DNA of 64,000 bases from Blattabacterium cuenoti (GCF_014252115.1 NZ_CP059211.1:434001-498000); one strand, 5' to 3'; shown: positions 17,062 through 29,663, counted from the first letter of the stretch. The notes: a model not told the origin generated them from the sequence alone. A program made the numbers and translations.

Positions 17062-18446
17062 ATAGAGATGATTATCATATTATCATATCACAAATTTTTA
17101 TCAAAAATTTAAGGAACACAATAAAACATTTTAAGAAAAATTTCTTGTTAGCTGTTCCAGTATTTTTTACTCAATTAGGCGTAATATGTATAGGTTTATC
17201 TGATAACATGATGATTGGTTTTTTGGGGAAAAAAGCTTTAGCTTCCGTTTCATTAGCCAATGCTGTTTTTTTTATTATAATTATTTTTGGATTAGGAATA
17301 TCTACATCTATTTCTTCTTTAATTGCATCTACAGATGCAAAAAAAGAGTATAAAAAAGGAGCTGTTATTTTATATCATGGATTAATTTTAAATTTTTTTT
17401 TATCTGTATTCATGTATGGATTTACGTATATATTTTTTTACGTCTTTCCCTATTTAGGTCAACCTGAAGAAATATTAAATGAAACCATTTCTTTTTTGAG
17501 AATAGTATCCATTTCTTTTATTCCCTGGATGATATTCGAAGTTTTTAGGAAATTTTCAGAAGGTTTATCTTTAGTTATTCCTAGTTTGATTGTAACTTGG
17601 ATTTCTGTTTTTATTAATATTATATTAAATTATATTTTCATTCATGGTCTTTATGGTTTTCCTAAAAAAGGAATTATTGGTATAGCTTATGCTACTTTAA
17701 TATCTCGTATTATCATGCTAATAGGTATTTTTATTTTGTTATATAAATGCAAAAAAGTACATAATTATTATCAACAATTAAAATATTCTATTTTAGAAAA
17801 AACATATATAAAAAAAATATTAAAAATAGGAATCCCTTCTGGGTTACATATGTTATTCGAAATGAGTGCATTTTCTATTTCTTCTTTTATATCAGGAAAT
17901 TGTGGAATCAAAACTTTAGCTGCTCATCAAATAGTTATTAGTTTAATTTCTTCTACTTTTCTTTTGAATACAGGTTTTTCTGTAGTTGCTACAATAAGAA
18001 TAGGAAATCAATTAGCTCTAAGAAATTATTTAGAATTGAAAAAAATAGGAGAATCCATTTTTATTATGGGTATTATTTTTATGTCTATTTGTAGTTTTTT
18101 ATTTTTTTTCTTTCGAAGTTATATTCCTCATATTTATATAAAAAATGATGATGAAGTTATTAAACTTGCAGAAAAAATGATTGCAATTGCCAGTATTTTT
18201 CAATTATCTGATGGATTACAAGGTATTATTTTAGGAGCATTAAGAGGGTTACAAGATGTACATATTCCTATGTGGATCAGTTTTTTTTCTTATTGGATCA
18301 TTGCCATACCCACAGGATGGTTTTTATCTACCAAAATAGGAGGAATAGGGGTTTGGATTGGATTAGGTTTTGGGTTAACTATATCAGCTATCTTACTTTT
18401 TGTAAGATATAAAACTATCATCAGAAGACTTATAGAAAAAAAATAA
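17058..18446 (+). CDS. MATE-family efflux transporter
   Basis: Inner-membrane antiporter that exports cationic compounds using Na+ or H+. 462 aa with about 12 hydrophobic helices in two related halves. Recognisable: FFTQLGVICIGLSDNMMIGFLG (first helix; split here by helices) and LAAHQIVISL at the start of the second half, with GIPSGLHMLFE before it. No ATG is available near the N-terminus; translation probably starts at TTG 17058 within the gcvT stop (TTGA). A retained drug-type pump in a sheltered symbiont may export a host- or self-derived metabolite. Substrate unknown. Confidence 0.88.
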   Translation: MNRDDYHIIISQIFIKNLRNTIKHFKKNFLLAVPVFFTQLGVICIGLSDNMMIGFLGKKALASVSLANAVFFIIIIFGLGISTSISSLIASTDAKKEYKKGAVILYHGLILNFFLSVFMYGFTYIFFYVFPYLGQPEEILNETISFLRIVSISFIPWMIFEVFRKFSEGLSLVIPSLIVTWISVFINIILNYIFIHGLYGFPKKGIIGIAYATLISRIIMLIGIFILLYKCKKVHNYYQQLKYSILEKTYIKKILKIGIPSGLHMLFEMSAFSISSFISGNCGIKTLAAHQIVISLISSTFLLNTGFSVVATIRIGNQLALRNYLELKKIGESIFIMGIIFMSICSFLFFFFRSYIPHIYIKNDDEVIKLAEKMIAIASIFQLSDGLQGIILGALRGLQDVHIPMWISFFSYWIIAIPTGWFLSTKIGGIGVWIGLGFGLTISAILLFVRYKTIIRRLIEKK

Positions 18447-18577
18447 TAAATATTTAAAATTCAACAATATAATTACACATATATTGAATATTATAGTTCG
18501 TATTTAATATTTATATTTGTTATCCAACATAAACATATTGAGATTAAATTTTTAATAGCATTTTTATCATTCTTTAT

Positions 18578-20218
18578 ATGAAAACATTTCAAGAATACAA
18601 TTTTTTTAATAAAAATATAATTCAAGCAATAGAAGATATTGGTTTTAAATATCCAACACCAATACAAGAAAAAGTAATTCCTTTTTTATTTTCTTCAGAA
18701 AGAGATATTATAGCATTAGCCCAAACAGGAACAGGAAAAACAGCTGCTTTTGGTCTCCCTATTATTCAAAAGATAAATTTTAAATTTACTTTTCCTCAAG
18801 CTTTAATTTTATGTCCTACAAGAGAATTATGTATACAAATAACACGTGATCTTTTTCGTTTTGCAAAATTTTCATTATCTATAAAAATTGTTTCTTTATA
18901 TGGAGGTGCTAATATCAATTCTCAAATAAAATCTTTAAAAAATAAAACTCATATTGTAGTAGGAACTCCAGGAAGAATTCTTGATTTAATCAGAAGGAAA
19001 AAATTATATTTTGATGAAACTAAATATTTAGTACTTGATGAAGCAGACGAAATGCTTAATATGGGATTTAAAGATGAATTAGATTCTATAGTAGAGAAAT
19101 TACCGAAAAAAAGACAAAGCTTATTGTTTTCAGCAACAATGTCAAAATACATGAACGTAATAGCTCATAAGTATTTGATAAATCCTGTAGAAATTGTCAC
19201 AGGAAAAAAAAATACAGGATCAGATGATATTAAACACGTTTATTATATGATAGAAAATTTTAATAAGAAATATTTAGTTTTGAAAAGAATTGTAGATATT
19301 AATCCTGATATTTATGGCATTGTATTTTGCAGTACTAAAAAAGAAACTAAAGAAATAGCAGAATTTTTAGTAAAAGATGGTTATCAAGCTGATGCTTTAT
19401 ATGGAGATCTTTCACAAGCACAACGTGAATCTGTTATGAATAGGTTTAGAAATAAAAATTTTCAACTACTTGTGGCAACAGACGTTGCTGCACGTGGTTT
19501 AGATGTTAATAACATTACTCATGTTATTAATTATAATCTTCCAAAAGAAAGTGAAATTTATGTACATAGGAGTGGTCGTACCGGAAGAGCCGGAAAAACA
19601 GGGATTTCTGTTTGTATTATTCAAACCAAAGAATTTAGAAAATTAAAAGAATTTGAGAAAAAAATTGGAAAAAATTTTGAACGAGTTATGGTTCCTACTG
19701 GAGATGAAATATGCCAAAAACAACTTTTCTTTTTTATAGAAAAAATAAAAAAAGTAGTTGTGGATGAAAAAATAATAAGAAAATTTGTTCCTGAAATACA
19801 AAAAAATCTAGAACTTTTTGATAAAAAAGAATTAATAAAACGTTTTTATTGGATGGAATATAAAAATTTTATAAATTTTTATAAAAATTCTAAAGATTTA
19901 AATTCTACTTCTCAGAAAAAAAATTATAAAATATCATACAATAAAAAAAGAATTTTTCCTAAAACGAAAAAATTAAAAAAAGAATTTTTTTCAAAACTAT
20001 TTTTAAATATAGGATCTAAAGATAAATTGACAAAATTAGGTTTAATAAACTTAATTAACCAAGCAGCTAATAATTTACATATCAATATTGGTCATATAGA
20101 AATTTTATCAAATTCTTCATTATTTGAAGTAGAAAAACGTTACAAAAATAAAATATTAATAGGAATGAGTAAAATAAATCACTTAGGTAAACCTTTTTCA
20201 ATAGAAATTCAAAACTAA
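18578..20218 (+). CDS. deaD: DEAD-box ATP-dependent RNA helicase (DeaD/DbpA type)
   Basis: Unwinds RNA in ribosome assembly and mRNA decay. 546 aa. Q motif [10 protein letters not shown], motif I AQTGTGKT, Ia PTRELC, Ib [40 protein letters not shown] and [10 protein letters not shown] are all present in the first 370 residues. A lysine-rich linker leads to a C-terminal RNA-binding domain of the DbpA type (about 475-546, starting near [13 protein letters not shown]). The 131-base leader (18447-18577) is AT-rich with a weak -7-like TATATTTG at 18512. aroC follows after 11 bases. Confidence 0.93.
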   Translation: MKTFQEYNFFNKNIIQAIEDIGFKYPTPIQEKVIPFLFSSERDIIALAQTGTGKTAAFGLPIIQKINFKFTFPQALILCPTRELCIQITRDLFRFAKFSLSIKIVSLYGGANINSQIKSLKNKTHIVVGTPGRILDLIRRKKLYFDETKYLVLDEADEMLNMGFKDELDSIVEKLPKKRQSLLFSATMSKYMNVIAHKYLINPVEIVTGKKNTGSDDIKHVYYMIENFNKKYLVLKRIVDINPDIYGIVFCSTKKETKEIAEFLVKDGYQADALYGDLSQAQRESVMNRFRNKNFQLLVATDVAARGLDVNNITHVINYNLPKESEIYVHRSGRTGRAGKTGISVCIIQTKEFRKLKEFEKKIGKNFERVMVPTGDEICQKQLFFFIEKIKKVVVDEKIIRKFVPEIQKNLELFDKKELIKRFYWMEYKNFINFYKNSKDLNSTSQKKNYKISYNKKRIFPKTKKLKKEFFSKLFLNIGSKDKLTKLGLINLINQAANNLHINIGHIEILSNSSLFEVEKRYKNKILIGMSKINHLGKPFSIEIQN

Positions 20219-20229
20219 AAAATTTTTTT

Positions 20230-21315
20230 ATGGCAGGGAATATTTTTGGAAATTTATTTAGAGTTAGCACTTTTGGAGAAAGTCATGGAATAGCATTAGG
20301 TGGTGTTATTGATGGATGTCCAGCAGGAATAAAGTTAGATTTTCAAGAAATTCAAAATGAATTAAATAGAAGAAAACCCGGACAATCATCTATAGTTACT
20401 CAAAGAAATGAACCTGATAAAGTAAATTTTTTATCTGGAATTATTGATAATGAAACTACAGGTACACCCATTGGATTTGTTATTTATAATAAAGACCATA
20501 AATCGGATGACTATCATCATATTCGAGATGTTTATCGTCCTTCACATTCAGACTTAACATATGAATTAAAATATGGAATAAGAGATTACAGAGGAGGAGG
20601 ACGTTCTTCAGCAAGAGAAACAATATGCAGAGTAGTAGCTGGTGCTATCGCTAAACAGTTAATAAAAAATATTACAATTACATCTTATGTTTCTTCTGTC
20701 GGAGATATATCTATAAATAAATCTTATAAAGAATTAGATTTATCCAGAGAATCAATAGAAAAAAATCCTATAAGATGTCCTGATTCGGATACTGCGAAAA
20801 AAATGATATATAAAATTAAGAAAATAAAAAATCAAGGAGACACAATTGGAGGAACTATTACTTGTGTAATTAAAAATATTCCAATAGGAATTGGTGAACC
20901 CGTTTTTAATAAATTACACGCAGAGTTAGGAAAAGCAATGCTTTCTATTAATGCAGTGAAAGGATTTGAATATGGAAGTGGTTTTCGTGGAACTAAATTA
21001 ACCGGTTCTCAACACAATGACTTATTTCAAAAAAATGGAAAAACCAAAACAAATTTATCCGGAGGAATACAAGGTGGTATTTCAAATGGAATGGATATTT
21101 ATTTTAAAATTGCGTTTAAACCTGTAGCTACCATAATGAAAAAACAGAGAACTATAGATAAAAATGGAAATTTTATTCTTATAGAAGGAAAAGGTAGACA
21201 TGATCCTTGTGTTTTACCTCGTGCTATTCCTATTGTTGAATCCATGACTGCTTTAGTTTTAGCAGACTACTGGATGTATGCTAAACTATCTAAATATTCT
21301 TCAATTAAAAATTGA
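20230..21315 (+). CDS. aroC: Chorismate synthase
   Basis: Converts EPSP to chorismate using reduced FMN, the end of the shikimate pathway that feeds aromatic amino acids and, through MenF, menaquinone. 361 aa. The three family signatures are seen: [19 protein letters not shown] (14-32; His in GESHG), [11 protein letters not shown] (about 121-131) and the C-terminal [16 protein letters not shown]. Its TGA overlaps the TTG start of miaA. Confidence 0.97.
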   Translation: MAGNIFGNLFRVSTFGESHGIALGGVIDGCPAGIKLDFQEIQNELNRRKPGQSSIVTQRNEPDKVNFLSGIIDNETTGTPIGFVIYNKDHKSDDYHHIRDVYRPSHSDLTYELKYGIRDYRGGGRSSARETICRVVAGAIAKQLIKNITITSYVSSVGDISINKSYKELDLSRESIEKNPIRCPDSDTAKKMIYKIKKIKNQGDTIGGTITCVIKNIPIGIGEPVFNKLHAELGKAMLSINAVKGFEYGSGFRGTKLTGSQHNDLFQKNGKTKTNLSGGIQGGISNGMDIYFKIAFKPVATIMKKQRTIDKNGNFILIEGKGRHDPCVLPRAIPIVESMTALVLADYWMYAKLSKYSSIKN

Positions 21316-22259
21316 ACCAAAAATTTCTCATTTTTATTTTAGGTCCTACTTGTGTAGGAAAAACTGCTATATCCTTATTTTTAGCTGAAAAATTAAAAAC
21401 ACAAATTTTATCTTGTGATTCGAGACAATTCTATAAAGAATTAAAAATAGGAACTTCTACACCTACTATAGATGAATTATCTCGTATTCCGCATCATTTT
21501 ATCGGACATTTAAGTATCCATCAAGTTTACAATGCAAAATTGTTTGAAATCGATTTCTTAAAAAAAATTCATAACTTATTTACTAAGTACCCTATATTAA
21601 TCATGGTGGGAGGATCTAGTTTATATGAAAAAGCAGTAACAGAAGGGTTATCAGAATTTCCAAAAATCAATTTAGATATTAGAAATCATTTAATTTTTCA
21701 TTTTAAAAAAGAAGGGATTTCTTTTTTACAAAAAGAATTTTTAAAATCGAAAAAATTATGGAAATCAACAGATATAAATATCGATATTTTCAACCCTAGA
21801 CGTTTAATTCGATATTTAGAAATCGTTCAATCTACGGGAAAGGATCCTTCTTTTTTTTATAAAAAAAAAATAAAAAGAGATTTCTTTATTTTGAAAATAG
21901 GACTCACAATGCCAAGATCTAAAATCTATTCTAAAATAAACACTAGAGTAGATCATATGATGAAAATAGGTTTCTTAGAAGAAGCTAAACTTTATTATCA
22001 CTATAGAAATTTAAATAGTTTACAAACTATAGGTTATAAAGAAATGTTTGAATTTTTTTCTTCTGAAAAAAATGATCTAAATAAAAGTGTAGAAAAAATA
22101 AAAAGAAACACTAGGAGATATGCAAAAAGACAATATACATGGTATAAAAAAGACACATCTATTATATGGTTTGATCCAATCAAAAAAGATAAAATATTAA
22201 ATTTTGTTTTAAAAAAAGTGGGCAATACTGGATTTGAACCAGTGACCTCCTGCTTGTAA
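21312..22259 (+). CDS. miaA: tRNA dimethylallyltransferase MiaA, with a 3' end running into an antisense tRNA gene
   Basis: Adds dimethylallyl to A37 of tRNAs reading UNN codons; MiaB then methylthiolates it. 315 aa. P-loop [11 protein letters not shown] (10-20), [16 protein letters not shown] (substrate site), HHFIGHLS, and GGSSLY are seen. The start is TTG 21312 within the aroC stop, because no ATG precedes the P-loop. The last 13 codons (22218-22256) plus the stop lie on the antisense of tRNA-Val, giving the tail [13 protein letters not shown]. The original stop was probably lost. The family catalytic region is upstream and intact, so activity is expected. Confidence 0.94.
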   Translation: MNQKFLIFILGPTCVGKTAISLFLAEKLKTQILSCDSRQFYKELKIGTSTPTIDELSRIPHHFIGHLSIHQVYNAKLFEIDFLKKIHNLFTKYPILIMVGGSSLYEKAVTEGLSEFPKINLDIRNHLIFHFKKEGISFLQKEFLKSKKLWKSTDINIDIFNPRRLIRYLEIVQSTGKDPSFFYKKKIKRDFFILKIGLTMPRSKIYSKINTRVDHMMKIGFLEEAKLYYHYRNLNSLQTIGYKEMFEFFSSEKNDLNKSVEKIKRNTRRYAKRQYTWYKKDTSIIWFDPIKKDKILNFVLKKVGNTGFEPVTSCL

Positions 22260-22294
22260 AACAGATGCTCTAAACCAAACTGAGCTAATTGCCC
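22219..22294 (-). tRNA. tRNA-Val (anticodon TAC)
   Basis: 76 bases ending in discriminator A. Acceptor GGGCAAT/ATTGCCC, D-stem GCTC/GAGC, anticodon loop TTTACAA, T-loop TTCAAAT. No encoded CCA. It is 44 bases downstream of folC on the same strand and overlaps the last 41 bases of miaA in antisense. Confidence 0.95.
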
Positions 22295-22338
22295 TATTTG
22301 AATCTTTCATTTGAATTTTTCAAATGTAAGAAAAAAAA

Positions 22339-23601
22339 TCATTTATTATGGTATAATAATAATATCTCTGATACAACAAACGTACTTCCACTGATTAAAA
22401 TCAAATCATTTTTACTGGCTTTTTTCTTTGCCAAAAAAAAAGCTTCTTTTACAGAAAAAAAAAAATTTATTTTTTTACGATTTTTAAATTTAAATGTTTT
22501 ATCAACTAGTTTTATTAAATCTTTGATAGAATATTTTCTACTTATATTGGGTTGACAAAAATAATAAAAAGATTCAATTGGAAAATTTTTTAAAAATTTA
22601 TCTACTTTTTTTTCTTTTACAAAACCTAACACTAAATGAAGTTTTTCATATGATTCTTTTTTCAATTGATTTCCAATTATATATGAACCTTCTTCATTAT
22701 GGGCAATATCACAAACTATTTTTGGATTTTTTTTTTGTAAAATTTGCCAACGTCCTTTAAAATTAGTATTTTTTATCACATTTTTTAATCCTTTTTTTAT
22801 TGATTTATTAGATATTATAATATGTTTTCTATGATGTAGAATATTTATAGTTTTTAATACTATATTTTTGTTTATATCTTGATAATCTGCTTGAAAAGGT
22901 ATTTTATATTGAGAATCTTTTTTAGATTTTACAGAAAAATAAATTGGAGCATTTTTTTTTAAAGCTTCTTGAAGGAAAAGATATCTAACATCTCCTGATA
23001 TTTTTCTTCCTATTATTATTGATACATTTTTTTTTATAATTCCAGCTTTTTCTAAAGCTATTTTCAATTGATTATTTCCAAGAGTTTCTGTATGATCTAT
23101 ACTAATATTTGTAATGACAGAAATTTCTGGAATTATTAGATTAGTCGAATCTAATCGACCTCCCATACCAACTTCAATTATTGCTATATTTACTTTTTTT
23201 TCTTTAAAGTATTGAAAAGCTAAGGCTGTATTTAGTTCAAAAAATGAAATTTTTTCTTTTTCTATGAATTTTATATTTTCATTTATAAAATTTATAATAA
23301 AATCTTTTTCTATCAAAATTCCATTACAGGTGATTCTTTCTCTAAAGTCTATTAAATGAGGAGATGTAAATAACCCTATTTTATATTTTTCTTCTTGTAA
23401 AATAGAAGATAACATATGTACTGTAGATCCTTTTCCATTTGTCCCACCTACATGTATACTTTTAAAAAACTTTTGAGGATTTCCTAAATAAGAACAAAAA
23501 TTTTGTATTCTTTTTAAACCTGGTTTATATGACTTTAATCCTATTTTTTGATAGTCTGGAAGACGTCTAAACATCCATTTAACTGTTTCTGTATAATTCA
23601 A
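22339..23601 (-). CDS. folC: Folylpolyglutamate synthase / dihydrofolate synthase
   Basis: Adds glutamate to dihydropteroate and then polyglutamate chains to folates, which GcvT uses. 420 aa Mur-ligase-like enzyme. P-loop GGTNGKGSTVHML (about 52-64), the EVGMGGRLDSTN segment (about 143-154), SIDHTETLG with the metal-binding His, and DIAHNEEG in the C-terminal domain are seen. A T11 run on its coding strand (22455-22465 on +) lies near the 3' end in frame. It is probably cotranscribed with tRNA-Val. Confidence 0.95.
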   Translation of the reverse strand: MNYTETVKWMFRRLPDYQKIGLKSYKPGLKRIQNFCSYLGNPQKFFKSIHVGGTNGKGSTVHMLSSILQEEKYKIGLFTSPHLIDFRERITCNGILIEKDFIINFINENIKFIEKEKISFFELNTALAFQYFKEKKVNIAIIEVGMGGRLDSTNLIIPEISVITNISIDHTETLGNNQLKIALEKAGIIKKNVSIIIGRKISGDVRYLFLQEALKKNAPIYFSVKSKKDSQYKIPFQADYQDINKNIVLKTINILHHRKHIIISNKSIKKGLKNVIKNTNFKGRWQILQKKNPKIVCDIAHNEEGSYIIGNQLKKESYEKLHLVLGFVKEKKVDKFLKNFPIESFYYFCQPNISRKYSIKDLIKLVDKTFKFKNRKKINFFFSVKEAFFLAKKKASKNDLILISGSTFVVSEILLLYHNK

Positions 23602-23690
23602 GTTTTAATTATTAAAAATAACTTCACAAGAATATATATCTTTTTTCAAAAAAATTAATTATATTCATATTATAATTATATTCTTACTTA

Positions 23691-25364
23691 TTGGGTATTA
23701 CAAAATCATATCTACATTTTATTGAGAGAGTCATAGAGGAAGATATAAAAAATGGACTTCCTATAAAAAAAATTAGATTTCGTTTCCCTCCTGAGCCCAA
23801 TGGTTTTCTTCATATTGGGCATGTGAAAGCCATATGTTTAAATTTCGAGTTAAGCAAAAAGTATAAATCTCCAATCAATTTAAGATTTGATGATACTAAT
23901 CCTATAGTAGAAAATAGAAATTTTATAGATTCTATAAAAAAAGACATTCTTTTTTTGGGTTTTCATTGGGATAATGAAAGTTATGCTTCAGATTATTTTC
24001 ATAAACTTTATGAATGGGCTGTAAAATTAATTAAAGAAAACAAAGCTTATGTAGATGACCAATCTCAAAATATTATTCAATATCAAAGAAAAAATCCTTT
24101 CGAAATTGGAATTGAAAGTGATTATAGAAATAGAACTATAGAAGAAAATTTATTTTTATTCGAAAAAATGAAAAATGGATTCTTTGAAGAAGGATCTTGT
24201 GTTTTAAGAGCAAAAATTAATATGAGTTCTTCAAACATGAATATGCGGGATCCAATTATGTATAGAATTTTACGAAAAAAACATCATAAAACCGGAAATC
24301 AATGGTGTATTTATCCTACTTATGATTGGACACATGGTCTATGTGATTACATAGAGCAAATATCTCATTCTTTATGTTCTTTAGAATTTGAAAATAGACG
24401 TCCGTTATATAATTGGTTTATAGATCAAATTCATATTGATGATAAAAAGAAAATTAAACCTAAACAAATAGAATTTTCAAGATTGAATTTAAGTCATACT
24501 ATAACCAGTAAGAGAAAAATTCAATATTTAATTGAAAAAAAAATTATCCAATCTTGGGATGATCCACGTCTTTTAACAATATCTGGATTACGTCGTAAAG
24601 GGTATACTTCTGTTGCTTTAAAAAATTTTATTCATAAAATAGGAATCACAAAAAGAAATAATATCATAGATATATCTTTTTTAGAATTTTGGATTAGAAA
24701 ACATTTAAATAAAATTGCTCATAGAGTTATGGTGGTATTAGATCCAATTAAATTGATTATTGATAATTATTTAAACATGACTGAATGGGTAGAAGTAAAA
24801 AATAATCCAGAGAACTCTAATTTTGGGAATAGAAAAGTACCTTTTTCTAAGTTTTTATATATTGAAAAAGATGATTTTCTAGAAAAAGAAGAGAAAAATT
24901 TCTTCCGTCTTTGCATTGGAAAAGAAGTAAGACTTAAAAATGCTTATATTATAAAAGCAAATTATGTAATAAAAAATTCTGAAGGAAAAATAAAGGAAAT
25001 ACATTGTACTTATGATCCAAACAGTAAATCAGGAAAAAAAAACAACATTAAAGAAAAAAAAAGAGTAAAAAGTACTTTACATTGGGTATCCATAAAACAT
25101 TCTTTCCCCATAGAAATTAATTTCTATCATACTCTTTTTTTAAAAAGGAACCCAGATATAGATTTTTATAAATATATCAATCCTAGATCAAAAAATAAGA
25201 TTATAGGTTATGCAGAACCTTTTTTAAAAAAGGCCAAAAAAGGAGATCATTATCAATTTCAAAGAATTGGCTATTTTTATGTAGATAACGAAAATAGAAA
25301 CGATAAAAATAAAATTATTTTCAATAAAACGGTATCTATAAAAAACCAATGGAAAAAAAAATAA
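23691..25364 (+). CDS. glnS: Glutaminyl-tRNA synthetase
   Basis: Class I aaRS that charges tRNA-Gln directly. 557 aa, normal length. HIGH region PPEPNGFLHIGH (about 32-43); the KMSKS loop appears as SHTITSKRK (about 266-274); the C-terminal half is the two beta-barrel anticodon domains. No ATG fits the family N-terminus; TTG 23691 gives SYLHFIERVIEEDI, matching homologues. Presence of GlnRS means the organism need not use the GatCAB transamidation route for Gln. It converges with rpoC across 12 bases with no obvious terminator. Confidence 0.95.
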   Translation: MGITKSYLHFIERVIEEDIKNGLPIKKIRFRFPPEPNGFLHIGHVKAICLNFELSKKYKSPINLRFDDTNPIVENRNFIDSIKKDILFLGFHWDNESYASDYFHKLYEWAVKLIKENKAYVDDQSQNIIQYQRKNPFEIGIESDYRNRTIEENLFLFEKMKNGFFEEGSCVLRAKINMSSSNMNMRDPIMYRILRKKHHKTGNQWCIYPTYDWTHGLCDYIEQISHSLCSLEFENRRPLYNWFIDQIHIDDKKKIKPKQIEFSRLNLSHTITSKRKIQYLIEKKIIQSWDDPRLLTISGLRRKGYTSVALKNFIHKIGITKRNNIIDISFLEFWIRKHLNKIAHRVMVVLDPIKLIIDNYLNMTEWVEVKNNPENSNFGNRKVPFSKFLYIEKDDFLEKEEKNFFRLCIGKEVRLKNAYIIKANYVIKNSEGKIKEIHCTYDPNSKSGKKNNIKEKKRVKSTLHWVSIKHSFPIEINFYHTLFLKRNPDIDFYKYINPRSKNKIIGYAEPFLKKAKKGDHYQFQRIGYFYVDNENRNDKNKIIFNKTVSIKNQWKKK

Positions 25365-25376
25365 AATAAATTTTTA

Positions 25377-28300
25377 TTATAAAATATCTGGATGAATATT
25401 TTCATATTCCCTTAATCCAGTTCCTGCAGGAATTTTATGCCCTACGATTACATTTTCTTTTAATCCATATAGATAATCAATTTTACTACTTATAGCTGCT
25501 TCACTTAAAACTTTTGTTGTTTCTTGAAATGAAGCTGCCGATATAAAAGATTTAGTTTGTAACGCAGCTCTTGTTATTCCTTGCAATATTGGCCTTGCTG
25601 TAGCAGGGATCGCATTTCTGGTTTTGATTAATTTTTTTTTATTATACTTCAAAACCGCATTTTCATTTCTAAAATCTCTATAGCTAATAATATCTCCATT
25701 TTTAAATATTTCAGAGTCACCAGGATCTTCAACAATACTCATTTGATATATTCTATCATTTTCCTCTATAAAATCATCTTTATATTCTATATTTCCTTCC
25801 AAAAACTTAGTATCTCCTACATCTATAACTTCTACTTTTCTCATCATTTGTAAAACAATGACTTCAAAATGTTTATCATTAATTTTTACACCTTGTAATC
25901 GATACACTTCTTGTATTTCTTTTATTAAATATTCTTGTACAGCTCTAGGCCCTCTTATATTTAAAATATCATTAGGAGTTACTGCTCCATCTGATAAAGG
26001 CATGCCTGCTTTTACATAATCATTCTCCTGTACAAGAATTTGATTAGATAATTTTACTAGATACTTTCGTATATCTCCTGTTTTAGATTCCACAATAATT
26101 TCTCTGTTTCCTCTTTTTATCTTTCCATAACTTACTATACCATCAATTTCTGATACTACAGCTGGATTAGAAGGATTACGTGCTTCAAATAATTCAGATA
26201 AACGAGGTAATCCACCTGTGATATCTCCTGATTTAGCAGTTCTTCTTGGAACTTTCACTAAAATTTTTCCTATATCTATTTTTTCTCCATCTTCTACCAT
26301 TAAATGAGCTCCTACTGGAAGATTGTAGACTTTTAATTCTTCATTTTTTTCATTAATAATTTTTAATGTGGGTATTAAATTTTTATTTCTAACTTCCGTG
26401 ATTACTTTTTCTTGAAATCCAGTTTGTTCATCTATTTCTACTTGGAAAGTCAGACCTTGTTCTAAATGTTGATAAGATATTATTCCAGAAAATTCCGCAA
26501 TAATAACTGCGTTATATAAATCCCATTTGCAAATTAAATCACCCATTTTCAACTGATCACCATCTTTTACATATAAAGAAGCACCATAAGGAATATTATT
26601 TACCATTAAAACAGATGACTTTTTTGGATTGAAAAGTTTCATTTCTGTGGATCTAGAAACTACTACTCCTATAGAAGAACCAGAATTTCTTTTTGTTTTC
26701 ACAAGTTTTAAATCTTCAAATTCAATGATTCCATTATATTTTGCTTTTATTTGTGAAGATTCTGTAATATTACCTGCCGTACCTCCAACATGAAAGGTCC
26801 GTAAAGTCAACTGAGTTCCTGGTTCACCAATTGATTGTGCAGCAATAACTCCAACAGCTTCCCCCTTTTGAACGATCTTTCCTGTAGATAAATTACGTCC
26901 ATAACATTTAGCACAAATTCCCATTTTAGCTTCACAAGTGAGAGGTGATCTAACTTCTACTATTTCAATTCCAGATTTATCAATAATTTCTGCTATTTTC
27001 TCATCAATCATTTCACCCGAAGAAATTATCAATTGACTTTCTTTATTATAAATATCATTTAAAGATATACGTCCTAAAATTCTATCAGATAAAGTTTCTA
27101 CAACTTCCTCGTTTTTTTTTAGTGCAGAAATTTCTAATCCACGTAAAGTTTGACAATTTTCTATTTTTATAATAACATCCTGAGCCGCATCTACTAAACG
27201 TCTTGTAAGATATCCAGCATCTGCTGTTTTCAATGCAGTGTCTGCTAATCCTTTTCGAGCACCATGAGTAGATATAAAATATTCTAAAATAGAAAGTCCT
27301 TCTCTAAAATTGGATAAAATTGGATTTTCAATAATTTCACCTCCAGAAGATCCTGCTTTTTGAGGTTTAGCCATTAAACCTCGCATTCCTGAAAGCTGAC
27401 GGATTTGCTCTTTAGAACCTCTTGCTCCAGAATCTAACATCATATATACAGGATTAAATCCTTTTCTATCTTCCCGCATATATTTCATTACTTTTTCTGT
27501 GAGCATAGCATTAGTATTTGTCCATATATCAATTACTTGATTGTAACGTTCATTATTCGTTATCAATCCCATATTATAATTCATTTTTACATTATCTACT
27601 TGTTTAATTGCATCATTAACCATCTTTTTTTTATTACCAGGAATAATAATGTCTCCTAATCCAAAAGATAAACCACCTTTAAATGCGTTGTAAAAACCTA
27701 ATTCTTTAATATTATCTAAAAAATTAGCGGTAGTAGGAACATCTGTAAGATGTAATATTTTACCTATAATTTCTCTTAGAGATTTTTTGGTAAGAGATTT
27801 ATTAATAAATCCTACTTTTTTAGGAACTACTTGATTAAATAAGACTCTACCTACAGTAGTTTCTACTATTCTATTCAAAAATTTTTCTTCTTCACGAAGA
27901 CCAACTTTAACTTTAATTAAAGCATGTAGATCCACTACATTTTGATTATACGCTATTTCAACTTCTTCTGGAGAATAAAAAATGAGTCCTTCTCCTTTTA
28001 CTTTTTCTTTAGAATCTGATAATAAAGGTTTAGTCATATAATACAATCCTAATACCATATCTTGAGAAGGAACTGTAATAGGAGATCCATTAGCCGGATT
28101 CAATATATTTTGAGAAGCTAACATCAAAAGTTGGGCTTCTAATATTGCTCCATGAGATAATGGTAAATGAACCGCCATTTGATCTCCATCAAAATCTGCA
28201 TTAAAAGCAGCACAAACTAAAGGATGTAATTGAATTGCTTTTCCCTCTATCAATTGAGGCTGAAAAGCCTGTATTCCTAATCTATGTAATGTAGGAGCTC

Positions 28301-29609
28301 TATTTAATAATATAGGATGCCCTTTTAAAACGTTTTCTAAAATATCCCATATCATGGGATCTCTTTTATCAATAATTTTTTTAGAAGATTTTACTGTTTT
28401 TACTATTCCTCTTTCAATTAATTTTCGTATAATAAAAGGTTTATAAAGTTCTGCAGCCATATCTTTAGGTAATCCACATTCATGCAATTTCAAATGTGGT
28501 CCTACTACAATAACAGATCTTGCTGAATAATCTACCCTTTTTCCAAGAAGATTCTGTCTAAACCGACCTTGTTTTCCTTTTAACGCATCAGATAAAGATT
28601 TAAGAGGGCGATTTGCTTCTGATTTTACAGCAGAAACTTTTCTTGAATTATCAAAAAGAGAATCTACTGCTTCTTGTAGCATTCTTTTCTCATTTCGAAG
28701 AATGACTTCAGGAGCTTTAATTTCTATAAGTCTTTTTAAACGATTATTTCTTATCAAAACACGACGATACAAATCTGTCATATCAGACGCAGCATAACGT
28801 CCTCCATCTAAAGGAACTAAAGGACGTAATTCAGGAGGAATAACAGCTAAAACATGAATTATCATCCAAGATGGGTTTCCTCTATTTTTTTTTCCTTCTC
28901 GAAAAGATTCAACAATTTGTAAACGTTTTAATGCTTCAGTACGTCTTTGTTTAGAAGTTTCATTATTAGTTTGATTTCTTAAATCTATAGATAAAAGATC
29001 TAAATCTACTCTATTTAAAAGATCTTTTATACATTCTGCTCCCATTTTAGCAATAAATTTATCTGGGTCATCATCTCCTAATTGTTGATTTCCTTTCGGA
29101 AGTTTATTTAAAACTTGTAAATATTCTTCTTCAATAAGAAAATCCCCTTTTTGAAAAGAAGATCCATCTGAACGTAACCCCACTCCTCCTTGAATAACAA
29201 CATATCGTTCATAATAAATAATCATTTCAAGTTTTTTAGAAGGTAAACCTAATAAATATCCGATTTTATTAGGAGAAGATCGAAAACACCAAATATGAAC
29301 AACGGGAACCACAAGACTTATATGTCCCATACGTTCTCTTCTAACTTTTTTTTCAGTTACTTCAACTCCGCATCTATCGCAAACAATACCCTTATAACGA
29401 ATTCTTTTATATTTTCCACAAGCGCATTCATAATCTTTTACTGGACCAAAAATTCGTTCACAAAAAAGTCCATCTCTTTCCGGTTTATGAGTACGATAGT
29501 TGATCGTTTCTGGTTTTAATACTTCTCCATGAGATTCTTTCAATATAGCTTCTGGAGAAGCTAATCGAATAGTAATTTTGTTAAAACTATTATTTTTTTT
29601 TTTATTCAT
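25377..29609 (-). CDS. rpoC: RNA polymerase subunit beta'
   Basis: Catalytic subunit of RNA polymerase. 1410 aa. N-terminal zinc ribbon (CACGKYKR…CDRCGVEV), the catalytic [10 protein letters not shown] loop holding the Mg2+ aspartates, the second zinc site ([16 protein letters not shown]), trigger-loop region [13 protein letters not shown] and the C-terminal [15 protein letters not shown] segment are all visible. Last gene of the tRNA-tuf-secE-nusG-rpl-rpo block, 54 bases after rpoB. No insertions or losses stand out compared with flavobacterial homologues. Confidence 0.99.
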   Translation of the reverse strand: MNKKKNNSFNKITIRLASPEAILKESHGEVLKPETINYRTHKPERDGLFCERIFGPVKDYECACGKYKRIRYKGIVCDRCGVEVTEKKVRRERMGHISLVVPVVHIWCFRSSPNKIGYLLGLPSKKLEMIIYYERYVVIQGGVGLRSDGSSFQKGDFLIEEEYLQVLNKLPKGNQQLGDDDPDKFIAKMGAECIKDLLNRVDLDLLSIDLRNQTNNETSKQRRTEALKRLQIVESFREGKKNRGNPSWMIIHVLAVIPPELRPLVPLDGGRYAASDMTDLYRRVLIRNNRLKRLIEIKAPEVILRNEKRMLQEAVDSLFDNSRKVSAVKSEANRPLKSLSDALKGKQGRFRQNLLGKRVDYSARSVIVVGPHLKLHECGLPKDMAAELYKPFIIRKLIERGIVKTVKSSKKIIDKRDPMIWDILENVLKGHPILLNRAPTLHRLGIQAFQPQLIEGKAIQLHPLVCAAFNADFDGDQMAVHLPLSHGAILEAQLLMLASQNILNPANGSPITVPSQDMVLGLYYMTKPLLSDSKEKVKGEGLIFYSPEEVEIAYNQNVVDLHALIKVKVGLREEEKFLNRIVETTVGRVLFNQVVPKKVGFINKSLTKKSLREIIGKILHLTDVPTTANFLDNIKELGFYNAFKGGLSFGLGDIIIPGNKKKMVNDAIKQVDNVKMNYNMGLITNNERYNQVIDIWTNTNAMLTEKVMKYMREDRKGFNPVYMMLDSGARGSKEQIRQLSGMRGLMAKPQKAGSSGGEIIENPILSNFREGLSILEYFISTHGARKGLADTALKTADAGYLTRRLVDAAQDVIIKIENCQTLRGLEISALKKNEEVVETLSDRILGRISLNDIYNKESQLIISSGEMIDEKIAEIIDKSGIEIVEVRSPLTCEAKMGICAKCYGRNLSTGKIVQKGEAVGVIAAQSIGEPGTQLTLRTFHVGGTAGNITESSQIKAKYNGIIEFEDLKLVKTKRNSGSSIGVVVSRSTEMKLFNPKKSSVLMVNNIPYGASLYVKDGDQLKMGDLICKWDLYNAVIIAEFSGIISYQHLEQGLTFQVEIDEQTGFQEKVITEVRNKNLIPTLKIINEKNEELKVYNLPVGAHLMVEDGEKIDIGKILVKVPRRTAKSGDITGGLPRLSELFEARNPSNPAVVSEIDGIVSYGKIKRGNREIIVESKTGDIRKYLVKLSNQILVQENDYVKAGMPLSDGAVTPNDILNIRGPRAVQEYLIKEIQEVYRLQGVKINDKHFEVIVLQMMRKVEVIDVGDTKFLEGNIEYKDDFIEENDRIYQMSIVEDPGDSEIFKNGDIISYRDFRNENAVLKYNKKKLIKTRNAIPATARPILQGITRAALQTKSFISAASFQETTKVLSEAAISSKIDYLYGLKENVIVGHKIPAGTGLREYENIHPDIL

Positions 29610-29663
29610 TTTATTTTATTAAATATTATAGAAGAATAACAATATAATTTACTTTTACTCTAT

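Noticed and set aside
18512..18519. TATATTTG upstream of deaD as a promoter
   Set aside because: No -33 box at 19-21 bases; such matches are expected by chance in this composition.
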